Assembly: GCA_037833965.1 (NCBI GenBank) | Contig: AP031352.1 | Span: 26,662,501-26,726,500 of the forward strand | Direction: 5' to 3' | From: Marchantia polymorpha subsp. ruderalis | Lineage: Eukaryota; Streptophyta; Marchantiopsida; Marchantiales; Marchantiaceae | DNA length: 64,000 nt | Shown: positions 10,601 to 23,115 of the stretch, in pieces | Layout: every line of letters starts with the position of its first letter | Numbering within the stretch: the stretch's first letter is position 1 | The notes under the pieces: model-generated | Database searches by the model: none | Told to the model about the DNA's origin: nothing | What the model saw: the letters and a program-made list of their open reading frames with translations, nothing else | Made by a program: the position numbers and the translations under genes

Positions 10601-13600
10601 TTTCTTGTACCAATAGCGCTTGCAGTTGATCCATTGTTATTTCGCATTGGTCTACAATCATTATGCCTAACTTAGGTGGTCTCAACTCGTTTCCTTGCAT
10701 CATAAGTCCTTGCGGTGGATCATTTATTATTTCATTAGTCTCCGATGGGATTCTCCGGGCCTGCTTGGTAGCCTGCAGATGCGTTATTGTAATGCAAACA
10801 GGCATCCTGTAAGAGCAATTTTCCTTCCCGATTAAGTTATGCAGCTCTCTGGCCCTGCCTGGTAGCCAGCAAATATATCTTGTGATATAACTCCTTCTTT
10901 GAAGTATTATGCACAGAAAACTTTGAACATTTTCTAAGGGGGCCTGACCATTGCGTCTCTAGCAGTACTCACACTTATTTTGGTTTCACTTTTATCCTTT
11001 ATGCTTCTTCTTTCATAATATGTTTTTGTGACTGTTGTCTTGTTATACTTATTAGTTCGTTAGGAATTCCTACCCCACTTGGGGTAATCTCATTTGTAAA
11101 CATCGCATGTCGTTCTCTTGATATCCCTTGGGGATTTATCTGTAGCCCTTCTGGTTGGCCCCATTGACTCCCCGTTTGCTGCCATGTCCTTTCTTGGAAA
11201 ATTCATATAGTTATCCTGTTTTATCACAGCCAATATACCTGCACACGTTTCATGCTTTACGCCTCGTTATGTTCCCTGTTCTAATCACAGCGTTCTACCG
11301 CCGTTTTACTGGCATTGGCACCATGTTGCCCATCACTTTTCTGTTTAGGAAGTTTTTTAGACTGTCTTACGCATTTTTTGATGAATCCTCTTTACCAATC
11401 AAAGTCTCGTCAATGTGGTGGAAAGTATAAAATTTGTTAACAGGCACACTTCGTGGCCGTTATTTTACTAAAAATTTTCTCAGCTGGTTTAGGCAGTAGT
11501 GTTATCTGGATTCTTAGCATAGGTTTAGAGTTTCTTCTCATCTGGTTCCCAAATTTTTATCCTCTTGATGGAGACCTGGTTCAGCTAGGAAAGAATGTCC
11601 TGGCTGTAACTTTGAAACATTCAACTTACCTCATTTATTTGGACAAAGTTTAACAATAGTGAAAATTATTTCTATGTAAGTAGCTCTCTCTCTATCTCTT
11701 CCTTCTCCTTCCCTTGTGACAGGCCAGCCAGGGCGATACCATAGACAAGGGAATTTTGGAGGATCATGGTCTTTGGCTATGATTCCCTTACGTACAGTTT
11801 AAAGGAATAAGCTACTTAAAGACTACAGGACACACTTCTAGAAGAGTTTTATTGTGATATCTACCTTCTGCTTGATCGAGTCTATGAATTCGCGATTGAA
11901 GCACATCAGATTTTGTCTTTTGCTTGCTTTTGTACGCATAAGTTAGATCATTAGTTTCTCACTTAAATCGCTGTTGTTTGATATTTTTCTCTATCAGCAG
12001 CATCAAGTCTTGCAATTCCAATGGGTGATGGCTACGCTATGAATGCGGCAGATCTTGCCGGGCCGGGGACAATGTATCCTCCCGTCTCATCTGGAGGGCT
12101 TACTGGCAGCGGTCTCAACATGAGTTCAAATGGCTCTCAGACACAGAAGATGATCCCTGTCCCCGGTTTGCCGTCGTCCCAGCAAAATACTTCACAGCAA
12201 CATCTGCCGCAGAACAACCAGTCGCAGCAACTGCAGCAGCACTTGCAACGGAGTAGTTTCGCCCAAAATTCTACTGGTTCGAGGACACAGCAGCAGCAGC
12301 AACAGGCCCAAATTCCTAAAAGTCAGGGGATGTTTCAGTCGATGCCTCCTCCAAGCCAATCAACGCAGAAATCACAAAGTGGGAGTATGCCGCAAGAGCA
12401 GTCACAGCAACAGTCACCCACTCAGAAGGTGTCGTTGGCATCGGGTCGTACCCTCTACGATTCCCAGCCTCCATCACCTCAGTTGCAGCGTCAGCAGCCC
12501 GTTGCCCTTCATCAACAGATGAATATGCAAGCTCAACAGCATCAACGTCAAACGTCCTCGCAACAACAACAAAGCTCGAATCACTCCCAGCAAGGTCGTC
12601 AGCAGATACCTACTGCGCAGCAAAAGCTCCCTGACCAGACGCAGCAGCCACAACAGCAGCAGGAGCTGTCTTCTTTCTCTCAGCAACAAACAACCACGAA
12701 GGCACCTTCTCAGGTAACTGATGTTGTGTGGAAGAAGTATCAAAGGATGCTACACGAGGTTGGACGTAGTTTTTCATACATGCTGTATTGTATCACATTG
12801 ATCCACTCCATGGTCTCTTCGAAATCATCTTTGATGAGCTTCCTCTTCGTTGATTGTGACTAGCCTCCAAGCTCAGTTCAACAATCAAGACCACAGCAAC
12901 AAATGCCGCAACGCTCGTTCGCACAAACGCAGCAGCAGCAGCAGCAGCCGCAGCAGCAGAGGCCTCAGGCTCAAAGTCAAGTGTCACAGCAGGAGAGTCA
13001 GCCACAGCCGGCCCCATCTCCTTCAGGGGACCAACAAACTCAACAGTCTCAACCACAGGTGCAACCTGTTGCAGCTCCTGCACAGGCACCACAGCAAGGC
13101 CCTGCAAATGGCTCAACTGCTTCTGCGCAACCAGCACCTCGCACTGGGAGCAATTCAAACGGTGCTCTTCCTGGAGGACAACCCCGCCCTGGACAGATCG
13201 ATCCTCAGCGTGCCCAACAGTATTCAAAGCAGCAACGATGGCTGCTCTTTTTAAGGCATGCTAGTAAGTGTACGGCAGCTGAAGGACAATGCAACATAAG
13301 CCCTCACTGCCACATGGCCCGACAGCTATGGACTCATCTTGGGTCGTGCCGCGACGGGGCTTGTACTTATACACGATGCAACGCTTCTCGATCGCTTCTT
13401 CATCACTACAGGATCTGCAATGATGCGTTCTGTCCTGTGTGTGGACCAGTGAAGACCATGATAAACAAGAGACCTCATCCCAGTTCAACATCGTTGCAAC
13501 TCAGTCAGGGCTCACCAGGCCCCGCGCCTTCTCCTGCAAACAATACCTCCAGTGCTGGAAGTGGACTTTCTGGTGGAAATCTGCCTGCATTGCCATCAGC

Positions 13601-16600
13601 TGTAGATTATGACATCCAAGGACCTCCAAAAAGAGTGAAGACCGAGAGTGGAACGGTCAGTGGGGCCACTAGCATGCAACCGCCTCAACAGCACTCCACA
13701 TCTGGATCTGTTAAGACGCAAGCACCAGCTACGGTTTCCACACAATCTGGTGCTCAGCAGCAAGGATCGAATCGACCAATGTCGTCGGTGAAAAGTGAGA
13801 CTTCAACAGCGGTAAAAGTAGAGAGTTCAACGACTGTGACCAAGATGGAATCTCAGGGAAGTGCCCAGACTATGACTACAACCCACAGGCAAGTAACGGT
13901 CAAAGTAGAGACCGCAAGTCAAGTTAAGTCGGAACCTTCATCAGGAATATCCCAAGCTGCAACGTCTGTTAAGGCCGAGCCTGCTCCCGCACCCCCTCCC
14001 GTTAAGCAAGAGGCTAGTTCTTCCGGCGCTGCAGGTGCTATTATTGTCGCTCCAAATGCGAAACCGGGTAAACCGAAGATTGTTGGCACATCTTTGACAG
14101 AGTTGTTTACGCCGGATCAAATAAGAGAACATATCATCGGTCTTCGACAATGGGTTGGCCAGGTAAGCTCTAAGTGCCCCTTGCAGCATTCCACGTAAGT
14201 GCTGTCGAATGTCAGTGTGAAGCAAATCTGGATCATACGAATTGCAAGGATAAGTGTTTTTTCTAGTCCGATTTAAATTGAATTGAATTTCGTATTATCC
14301 TAATTGCTAGGGTCATGGATTGGAACTGTGCCAGTACTGGTTTGCCAGTAAAGCACACGATGAAATAACTGTCATACAATGAAAAAGTCACAAACTGAAT
14401 AGGAATGAATTTGGACGTGAGAGAACAGCGTATATGAAGGATAAATCAGAAAACTCGTTAAATGTGAGAGTGAAGAAAATACTGGTGTAGTAATTATGGA
14501 AAGTGCGTCAGAAATATTGTGGACGTCTCGCGTCTGTATGTATGAATGAAGTCAAAAGTAAGTCAGAAGTTTAGGTCATTCTATCAGAAATGCGCGAGAA
14601 TATTGTGAACAAGGATAATTCTTAGTGCGTGCCTGCGTGATCTGAGGACCTTAGAGCCGTGGAATAGATTTTCTATTTTCACTAGGGAGGGTGAATACAT
14701 GACGGGAGAGCTATGAAAATGGGCTAGCACTGTACTTAACCTCTTCATTTTTAAACAAGTTGAAATGACAAGCATAGTCGTAGGGAATTGTAGTTGTTTA
14801 TCGTAGGTCGGCTTTCTGACCAATACACTTGGCTATTGTCCCCCAGTAAGAGGCAATTTGACAACTAAGTTACTAAGAAGGTTCCAACTGGTGCATCTAG
14901 GACTTGCGTTAGAAAACTCTCCATTGCTGAGGTAAAATATTTCTCTGTTCTGTCTCAGAGCAAGGCCAAGGCTGAAAAGAATCAAGCTATGGAGCATCAG
15001 ATGAGCGATAATGCTTGCCGATTGTGTGCCGTGGAGAAGCTCACTTTTGAGCCGCCTCCCATATATTGTACCTCTTGTGGTGCTCGAATCAAACGTAACG
15101 CTCCATTCTACACCGCTGGTTCTGGTGAAACAAGGCACTACTTCTGTATACCATGTTACAATGATTTACGAAGTGATGTGGTCGAGATGGACGGAATGTC
15201 CTACTTGAAGACCAAGTTGGAAAAGAGGAAAAATGATGAGGAGACCGAGGAAGCGGTAGGAGGATGCCTCTCTCATTGGATTGTCTGTTTTGTGTTTTTT
15301 AGCCTTTTGACCCTTTGGGTCCCACGGGCTATTTACCATTTACCATTTACCATATCATTGCAGATTTCATTTCCCAGTCTCGAATAAAATCTGTTTTTTT
15401 ATTGAGGAAATCATTGAGCTCTAACGATGTTCTTTGCTTTTCTCGATCGTGCTTCTTCGTAACCGAAGGTCTTTTCTGCTTTGTCCTGCAGTGGGTTCAA
15501 TGCGACAAATGCAATCAATGGAACCATCAGGTGTGTGCTCTTTTTAACGGCCGGAGGAACGAAGGTGGAGAAGCAGAATACACGTGTCCTCAATGTTGTA
15601 TGCTGGAGATCGAGAGGGGTGAAAGGAAGCCACTTCTTTCCTCGGCAGTTTTGGGAGCTAAGGATTTACCTAAAACGTTTCTTAGTGATCATTTGGAACA
15701 AAGATTGGCGCGGAAACTGAGACAAGAAAGAATAGACCGTGCGCGCGCACTTGGGAAAAATGTCGATGAGGTCTTGGGAGCAGATTCATTGGTCATTAGA
15801 GTGGTCTCTAATGTCGATAAGAAGCTAGAGGTAAAGGCTCGATTTCTGGAAATATTCCAGGAGGAGTACTACCCGACCGAGTTTCCCTACAAGTCCAAGG
15901 TACACTCATGGTCTCAAAGTTTGCCGGTTTGGACCTGATTTATTAAGGTGTTACTTTACAATTTTGTGATGCAGTGAATCCTTGGCAAGCATGAGTACAA
16001 CGTGTACGACATACTTTGGTGGCGAATCAAACCCTTTTCTGCCTTAAGAGAAAGATTTCGTTGGGATGAAGTGAGTCTTGATTTGGAGTTCTTGTTTTTC
16101 CCAGGTGGTCCTACTTTTCCAAAAGATAGAAGGCGTGGAAGTATGCTTATTTGGAATGTATGTCCAAGAGTTTGGGGTCGAATGTGCTCCCCCAAATCAA
16201 CGGCGAGTGTATCTATCATACCTGGACTCTGTGAAGTACTTCAGGCCTGATGTGAGAACTTCTGGCAACGAGGCCCTTCGTACTTATGTTTACCATGAAA
16301 TCTTGGTAAGTTCTCAAAGTCTTCTTTCTTCTTGCTATTCTCACCGAGGTCATGATTTCGTTCAGATCCAGTAAGCCATTCCCCACACTCGTTACGGAGT
16401 CTAATAAGCTTCTAATTTGCATCGCTAGACTAGAGTTGTAGATGACCATTTTCGTGTGGATGTGGTTGTTTTGCAGATTGCTTACCTTGATTACTGCAAG
16501 CTACGTGGATTTAGTAGCTGCTACATTTGGGCTTGTCCGCCCCTTAAAGGCGAGGACTACATTCTGTATTGTCATCCAGAGATACAAAAGACACCGAAGT

Positions 16601-19417
16601 CTGATAAGCTGCGTGATTGGTAAGCTGATGATTTACTTAACTTGATGTGGGAACACAGACTGAGTATCGCGTGCTGCTAGTCACAATGTCGTCATCCAAC
16701 TATAGATCTCTACGACTCGCATAAAGCATCGTACTAGCTTGTTAGGACTATGCGTTCAGTACTGTTGATACTGTCAAGGGGCCAAGTTGTTTACTGAAAT
16801 CTTGCTCATCCACTCCAATTCAAATGGAGCTGCTAGAGTATTCACATTTGACGGGGAGACTCTAATATTTTGTTCCTTTATTGTTAACAGGTACTTGACA
16901 ATGTTGAAAAAGGCGACTGCCGATGGGATTGTTGCAGAAGTGACCAATCTCTATGACCATTTTTTCCAGTCAACTGGAGAATGTCGAACTAGAGTTACAG
17001 CTGCTCGTCTACCGTATTTTGATGGAGACTACTGGCCTGGAGCTGCGGAGGATATGATAGTTCAGCTTCAGCAAGAGGAGGAGGATGGACTTAAGCTACA
17101 GAAGAAGGGTAAAAATAAGAAAACTGCAACCAAGCGTGCTTCTAAAGCAGCTGCTCAAGCAGAACTTGCAAGCAATGCTTCTAAAGACGTTCAGCTTATG
17201 TATAAGGTCTGTCTTCACCGTACAACCCCGCAACCTCTGACACATGTCGCATCGTGCTACATTAAAAGTGACGTTGTGTCTTGAAAACTTAGCCTAAAAC
17301 TTTCACTGATATTTAGAGGGCATAGGTGAGGAAAGGTTGCGATTATCGTACAAGCTTCGTTCAAGATAAAATATCATCTATCCAGGACAGAGTTGGTTGA
17401 TACAAGCGCGTCGGTTGGGCTATTGCGCTGGTTCAAGAATTTCGTCCCAAAAGATTTTAAAATTTATACCTGTAAGCGTATGGTTTGTTCCCATCTACAA
17501 ATTTGGTTTCTAACGTCAATGATTTTTTGCTTTTCCAGCTTGGTGAGTCAATTTTGCCAATGAAGGAGGATTTTATTATGGTGCACTTGCACTTTTGTTG
17601 TACTCATTGCCGTAACTTCATCATTAGCGGCTGGCGATGGACATGCAAGCAATGCAAGAGCTTTAATCTATGTGATAGGTGTGTACGACTGTGCATCTTA
17701 TTCTGTATTAAAGACGGTTCATACTAGTTTGATTTAAATTCGGATACGCTCCTCCTTGTGATCAGTATCATCTTATCTGACCCACTCTCTCGTGATTTCA
17801 GTTTTTATCGCCTATTAAACACCTGGTCTTCTGCTGTGCATAAGTCCTCTAACATGGCTTTGGTGACAGGTGTCATGATTCTGAACAGAAACGTGAAGAA
17901 AGGGACCGACATCCCACCACGAGTAAAGAGGCTCATCAACTCACACCTGTAAGAATTTGGACAAAAATCAAAAGTTATTATCACTTCAGGCATCTTAGCA
18001 TCCTATCTTTCTTTCTTTCTGTAGCGTCGGGTGTCGGAACTCTTGATCTATCTACGCACTCTTTTCGTTTTATTTGGGATCATTGTTGTTAACTGAATCA
18101 AGATTTCCAACTGTACCAATTGCAGATCGAGGTAGAAAAGGTTCCCGCAGATACGAAAGACAAAGATGAATTCATGGAGAGTGAATTCTTCGACACTCGG
18201 CAAGCTTTCTTGAGTTTGTGTCAAGGGAATCATTATCAGTATGATACTTTACGACGAGCTAAGCACTCCTCGATGATGGTCCTTTACCATCTCCACAATC
18301 CTACAGCACCTGCTTTTGTTATTACGTGCAACCAATGCCATCGTGATATCGAAACAGGTCAAGGGTGGAGGTGCGAAACCTGTCCTGACTTCGATTTGTG
18401 TAACAACTGTAAGGACGTTGTTAAACATAATCACAAGCTGACACCACATCCTTCTGCGTCTGAGCGGAATGCTCAGAACAAGGAAGCCAGGCAGCAACGT
18501 GTCCTACAGGTCAGCTCTCGGTTTCTATTCTTCGTAAACTGTTTTTATAGAATACTGACTGTCACCTGTTTTTCTTGCAATGAGTGGTTCTCTTTAACCT
18601 GCAATAAAAAAATCTGCAAAAAATCTGCAAATGGTATTTCAGGGTAAAAATTCATGTCGATGATTTCAGTACTTAGTTTCCTCTTGAACATGACGAGGAT
18701 TTTAATAGATTTTGTGTTTAAAATATCTTTGCTGATCTTTCCGCCCTTGATTCTGATTATTCGACCTTGTCACAACAGCTGCGAAAGATGCTGGATTTGC
18801 TCGTGCATGCGTCTCAGTGCGGCGTACCTAGTTGCGCTTATCCGAAGTGTCGTAGCGTTAAAGGTCTATTCAGGCACGGGATGATGTGTAAAGTACGCGC
18901 ATCAGGTGGTTGCGCTCTATGCAAGAGAATGTGGTATCTGCTCCAACTTCATGCCCGTGCTTGCAAGGAATCCGAGTGCCGCGTTCCTCGTTGCAAGTAA
19001 GAACAGAAATCTATTACCGATCTGTGATAAATATTCGCCGCCCTTTGACCTTCAAGTTTATGGTGCCTTGTTTAGGAGAAGATGTTTTTATGGTAAATAT
19101 TGAATTTTACACAACTGGGGCTTAATTTCTCGTACTCTTTGGAGATATGCAGTTAAGACTCGATTCCGCGGGTGCTTAAATAACATGTTGAAAACAACAT
19201 GTTGAATTAATTTTTCTGAAAACAGTTTTGTCCCTATATGTAGGGTTTAGGGTTCAACCCAAGTTTCGGGGTTGACTCACATTTAATTTTCTTATGTTAC
19301 AGGGATTTGAAGGAGCATGTTAGGAGATCAAATCAACAGCAGGAGTCCCGTCGCAGAGCTGCAGTAATGGAGATGATGAGACAGCGGGCTGCAGAAGCTG
19401 CGGGTGGTACAAGTTAA
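4698..19417 (+). CDS. HAC: HAC-type p300/CBP histone acetyltransferase (15 coding exons)
   Basis: This nuclear enzyme acetylates lysines on histones and other proteins and acts as a transcription co-activator. My exon model, all phases agreeing: 4698-4858, 5163-5274, 9222-10230, 11998-12713, 12864-14162, 14959-15255, 15492-15899, 16105-16305, 16477-16619, 16891-17206, 17539-17678, 17870-17948, 18126-18509, 18779-18996, 19303-19417; 1865 residues, against about 1700 in Arabidopsis HAC1. Domain order: N-terminal conserved segment ([14 protein letters not shown]), MIPTPG repeats (about 130-330), Gln-rich region, TAZ1 zinc finger (about 788-868), Cys-rich/PHD region (about 1110-1240), catalytic core (to about 1550) with [20 protein letters not shown] and DWYLTML, two ZZ fingers (about 1565-1625 and 1690-1735), TAZ2 (about 1756-1828), basic tail. 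The Trp of YIWACPP and the Tyr of DWYLTML match catalytic Trp1436 and Tyr1467 of human p300. The start is supported by resemblance of [15 protein letters not shown] to the HAC1 N-terminus and the upstream stop; a leader exon may precede it. Confidence 0.95.
6650..6830. repeat. Diverged direct repeat inside HAC intron 2
   Basis: Two segments share TGGTAGGAYTCGAG at the left and AATGACGCCGCCCAA at the right, one at about 6663-6712 and one at about 6772-6825. Spacing is about 115 bases. No coding meaning is seen. Confidence 0.6.
8845..8877. repeat. Perfect 12-bp inverted repeat with 9-base loop
   Basis: AGTGCGGTATTG is followed after nine bases by its exact reverse complement CAATACCGCACT. The stem is more GC-rich than the surrounding intron. 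It lies 345 bases upstream of HAC exon 3. Confidence 0.8.
9346..9850 (+). repeat. M-[IV]-P-T-P-G coding repeats in HAC exon 3
   Basis: About nine copies of a motif of the form [NTQA]-M-[IVM]-P-T-P-G, plus degenerate ones (LMPGPG, MMPPSG), are spaced 7 to 30 residues apart by Gly/Ser/Asn/Met-rich linkers. Related HAC proteins carry only one or a few MIPTPG motifs. The DNA copies differ at synonymous sites (for example ATTCCAACTCCT against ATCCCAACTCCG), so the array is not a fresh slippage product. Confidence 0.8.
10231..11997 (+). other. HAC intron 3 (1.8 kb)
   Basis: Phase-1 intron with a canonical GTAAGT donor. It contains a degenerate doubled segment near 10585-10740 (TTGGTCTGAAGTAG... 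against GTGGTCTCAACTCG..., about 95 bases apart). Near 10761 and 10855 there is a second pair, CTGCTTGGTAGCCTGCAGA and CTGCCTGGTAGCCAGCAAA. No embedded gene is recognised. Confidence 0.65.
11995..12000 (+). promoter_or_regulatory. NAGNAG tandem 3' splice site of HAC exon 4
   Basis: The acceptor reads CAGCAG. Splicing after the first or the second AG keeps the frame and adds or removes a single Ala (Pro-Ala-Ser-Ser against Pro-Ser-Ser). Tandem NAGNAG acceptors are known to be used alternatively in plants and animals. Confidence 0.75.
14163..14958 (+). other. HAC intron 5
   Basis: Intron between the Gln-rich/TAZ1 exon and the exon beginning Ser-Lys-Ala-Lys-Ala-Glu-Lys. Donor GTAAGC, acceptor GTCTCAG. 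I see nothing else in it. Confidence 0.7.
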
Positions 19418-22400
19418 CGGTAGAAATTTGGACGGCTCCAGATATGTGGCGGTGGAAAAGTAGATGCTACTGTCTGCGTTTATGTGAAAGACGACTGTTA
19501 ATGTTGACAAGGGCTCAAGTGTTTAGGCATTGTCTTCTATACATCTTAGAACAGAATGGAAACCTTCTAATGAGTCTGTTGTGGCGCTCGGACTGGAGAA
19601 GCATACACAACTTTGCACAAGGGACATTCCCTGTAAAAGGCAGGTTATTGACTTGCCAAATTATGCGGTTGTCTTGCTTTGTAGATAGAAACGTTCGAAG
19701 CACGCTTAGCCACACCTTACTGATGCTTCAGAGGTATCCTGTCTTGAAAATAATATCTTAACGATTGCAAGCTTTAATGGGTAGAATTATCCCTTTGGCT
19801 TGCAACGTCATGCTTGTGCTGATACAAGCATGAGTAGTGAAGGATGCTACTTTGCCTGGACCCGTCAATGTGAGCGAGTTTGTCCACGGTCGGATCGAGG
19901 TGTGATAACTCACGTGTGGACATATCGACTCGATCCATATAAGCAGCCGTAGCTTCCCCGAGCACAGCGACTCAGACAGGTTCGATTTCAATAATCTTTT
20001 TCCTTGGAAGGTTTCTGTTTCTTCGAGGTTGTAACATTCGTCAGTCTTTATTTTGTCGTATGCCTAAATTTGCCACCTACTTTCTCAAGGTGAGTGGTTG
20101 TGCACACGAAGTAATGGCAGGTTGTAGGAGGGTTAGACGAAGTTTTGTCTCTTCCTCTCATCTTCTTCGGTCGTTTGAGAAGGTTGTTATTGTTATTGCT
20201 GTTGATGTTGCGTTTATAGGCGGGCCACAATGTAGTCTTAGTTTAATCAATCTATGAGGCGTGACACATGTTAACATCTAGATGCCTTATTGACTTAGTA
20301 ACGCCGACGTTTTAACATACGTAATCGCGGTGTAGACGTTGTTTGACTTCGTTGATTTATCTTCAGGTCGGAGAATGAAATATCCATACTGCGTTTGACA
20401 TTTCGTTCATGTTGATCTTAGCAGATTGCATCAAGGAACTTCATGTACTGAAGGGTCATCATGAAAATGGGAACTCATTTGTTCTTGGATTGGTCTGGAA
20501 CACGACAATTTTCCAAGGTGTAAGTTGCCCGTTGTACCAAGTTCAGTTCCCACGACGAATACTGTTGTGCTGGATGAATTTGCTACTCGATATCTTCGCA
20601 AGTCACTTCCAGTGGTGGTTTAAGCTAAATCTGTGACCATTGCGTTGCTGGTTTGATTGGCGGGCTGCAAATGTGTTGGTTCTGCTTTAGTACTGCAGCT
20701 GCGAGATGGTTCTTTCAACTGTCAGGAGGTCGTGATTAATCATTTGAACAGGAAAATCCGTCAAATGATCGGCAACTTTGAGTCTGGTATTTAGAAGATT
20801 GTACAGAGCACAATTAGAATGAGATGCACTGTTTCATCCTGTGGTTTATTTTTCGAGCAAATCTAAATCAATTTTGCGGAATCATCGTTGTAATCATATA
20901 ATGGGTTTCAAAGGCTTCTCTCTCGGGGGAATTTGCTGAACAAGTTTTGCAACCCCCGAGAGTTCTAGAGATGAGGTTTGATGGTAACTTGGCGGTTTGT
21001 TGCTTTAAAGGTTTAGGGTATATATGGTTATTTGGATAGGTTTTGGGTGGTTCCGGCTGAAATGTCAACATTGGCATATAGAGAGCAAGGCAGTTAAGTT
21101 CTTCAGAGCGCAATTCATTCGCTACCTGCTTGCTCCTATTTTCACCTATTTACCATCTGATGGGGATGATTGCCCACACAGTTTAATGGGTTACTTCTCC
21201 ACTCTTCCCTGTTATTTCTTGACGAGACACACATATTGGATGGTGGTGATACAGACAAGCTGGTGTAGAATTATAGCCTAGAGGCAAGTGAAACAGAGGC
21301 CACGAGTAACTCTTGTTTTTGGTAGATCTCCCTTGAAAATTTGGGGAACATTACATGAGAACGGCGGGTTTATGCTCGCATTTTTCTTGGATATACCGTC
21401 TCTTATCATATGTCTGGATGGCTGCCGGACCTTCCAGCAGAGGAGTGCCATTTGCGTGTCCAGTCATTGTCTCCTCTCGTGCGGTCTCTGTTGACCACAT
21501 GGTCACACCGGTCTCCTTCTTCATTGAGGACCCAAGAACCCAATAAGTGTAGATTTTATTACTTCGAGGACTGTAAGTGTGCGAAGGTGCACAGTGTACT
21601 TTTACCACAATAAAGGTCCTCTTCTGATGCTACTCCCGAAGTAATTGAGCATGCTTATTCTCTGAGTAAGGCTTATTATCCCCAATGTGAACCATTTTTC
21701 ATTGCTCTGTTCAGCATTGCATTTTTCATTGTTCTCAAGTAAGAACCAACTCAGCAGTAAGCATACTCCTGGGTTATGAAGAGGTCCCTGATGTGATTCT
21801 GGAACTAATCAATAAAGGTTGAATTCATCAACTGGCTCGCTAACTGACCGTTGTCAGCCAGCGAGCCGAGAGAGTAATACGTTTGTATATTTTACGCTCA
21901 AATTTCCTTCCACTTGCGCTGACCACCATTGCCGAATGCTCGCTTCGGAAAAGACCATACACAAATATTTCTACTTTATAATATCGTCACTTTTGCTGGA
22001 ATGATGATCATGTACGATCAGTTCTTACATCCTTCCTTTGAGCTTTCAATGTCTTACAAAGAGGGCGTCTGTCAAAAGGCTGCCGCCTGCCAGACACCAG
22101 AAAAGAAACTCAAAACGAGAACAATAGTAAACAGACTTTGGCTACCATGAAAATGAGTGGAAAACATGTCTTCATGATTAGAAGGTGAATTGAAAGTGGA
22201 ACTTCGTTGCATCACTTGGAGAATCCTAGAATAAATGTTTGTTCTATTATAATTATTCAGTTTCTTGATTTAAACAAAATATCCGCATAATGTAGAGTCG
22301 CGAGGTTAAAACTCTTGATAGAAGATAATCAAATCCGACATTTAAGGCGAGCTGAATTGAATGAAGTCCGAGGTTACAAGGAGAATTGGAGAGTTAAAAC

Positions 22401-22455
22401 ACATTTCTTTCTTATAGATGTAGTCTTGAGATAATGTAACTAATTCGTTTCCAAA
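19418..22455. other. HAC 3' flank and intergenic DNA
   Basis: The HAC 3' untranslated region begins here. Several open frames of 60-105 codons are present on both strands, but none shows a recognisable domain or splice pattern. An AATAAA lies near 21610 and AATAAAT near 22231, either of which could be a polyadenylation signal for some transcript. No gene is called. Confidence 0.5.
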
Positions 22456-22459
22456 GTAT

Positions 22460-23100
22460 ATCTCAAGAGAGATTTGCTTGATGGGACCCCTACAGAAAGT
22501 AATTTGCTTGATGGGACCTATGAACGATGCACGGTTACCTATGTTCTAATAAGTTCTAATGACTTGAGTTTTAGAGAGAGTGCAACGAGTTAACCACACC
22601 CGCGTACAGAGTTGGACTTCGCCCTCCATCACACTCACTTGTTTTTATTTTGTCATTCTGTATCCGGCCACTCCCCCAGTTGACGAGCAAAGAAATGCTC
22701 ACCCGGAGTTTATTTGTTCGCCACAAATGGGTGACCGCGAGACTTGAGCTCGGACCACTTTTTGGTACGAGCTCCTCGTCGCATTCGCAGGGTTACGGAA
22801 GGAGTGTGTAGGCGGAAGCAGCAGAGAAATCCGCGAATTAGTGCGATCGGGAGAATTGAAGCACAACAAATTGCACTTCGGGCAAAATCGATATTTATCC
22901 CCATGATAATACACCAGAAATTATAATCAGATATTGATCTCTGATTGTAATCCCCGCATTGTAACTATCAATCATAGTTACAAGAACTATGGCCGACGGC
23001 ACACAGTCATTGGGGTCCCATCGGGTAAAATTAAATCTGAGGGTATCCATCAAGCAAATTACTTTCCGCAGGGGTACCATGAAGCAAATCTCTCTATATC
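22460..23100. mobile_element. Inverted-repeat (MITE or fold-back) element, about 640 bp
   Basis: A segment at about 22466-22520 (AGAGAGATTTGCTTGATGGG, then ACCCCTACAGAAAGTAATTT and a second TTGCTTGATGGGACC) is repeated as its reverse complement at about 23041-23095, with a handful of mismatches over some 55 bases. Each arm contains two direct copies of ATTTGCTTGATGG about 31 bases apart. The centre has no transposase. CTAATT lies just outside both ends, too short to prove a target-site duplication. It is probably a non-autonomous DNA transposon, family unknown. Confidence 0.65.
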
Positions 23101-23115
23101 TCAAAGTATAAGTTG

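Noticed and set aside
12474-13227. Minus-strand Leu/Ala/Val-rich frames
   Set aside because: Antisense of the CAG/CAA-rich Gln region of HAC.
15482-15720. Plus-strand 79-codon frame overlapping the PHD exon
   Set aside because: Out-of-frame shadow of HAC exon 7.
15956-16250. Possible extra HAC exon between exons 7 and 8
   Set aside because: Exons 7 and 8 already join in phase to the conserved core (FPYKSK followed by [12 protein letters not shown]); the intervening 205 bases fit a plain intron.
19230-19262. Telomere-like TAGGGTTTAGGGTT
   Set aside because: Two short units in the last HAC intron; chance or a telo-box, not a telomeric array.
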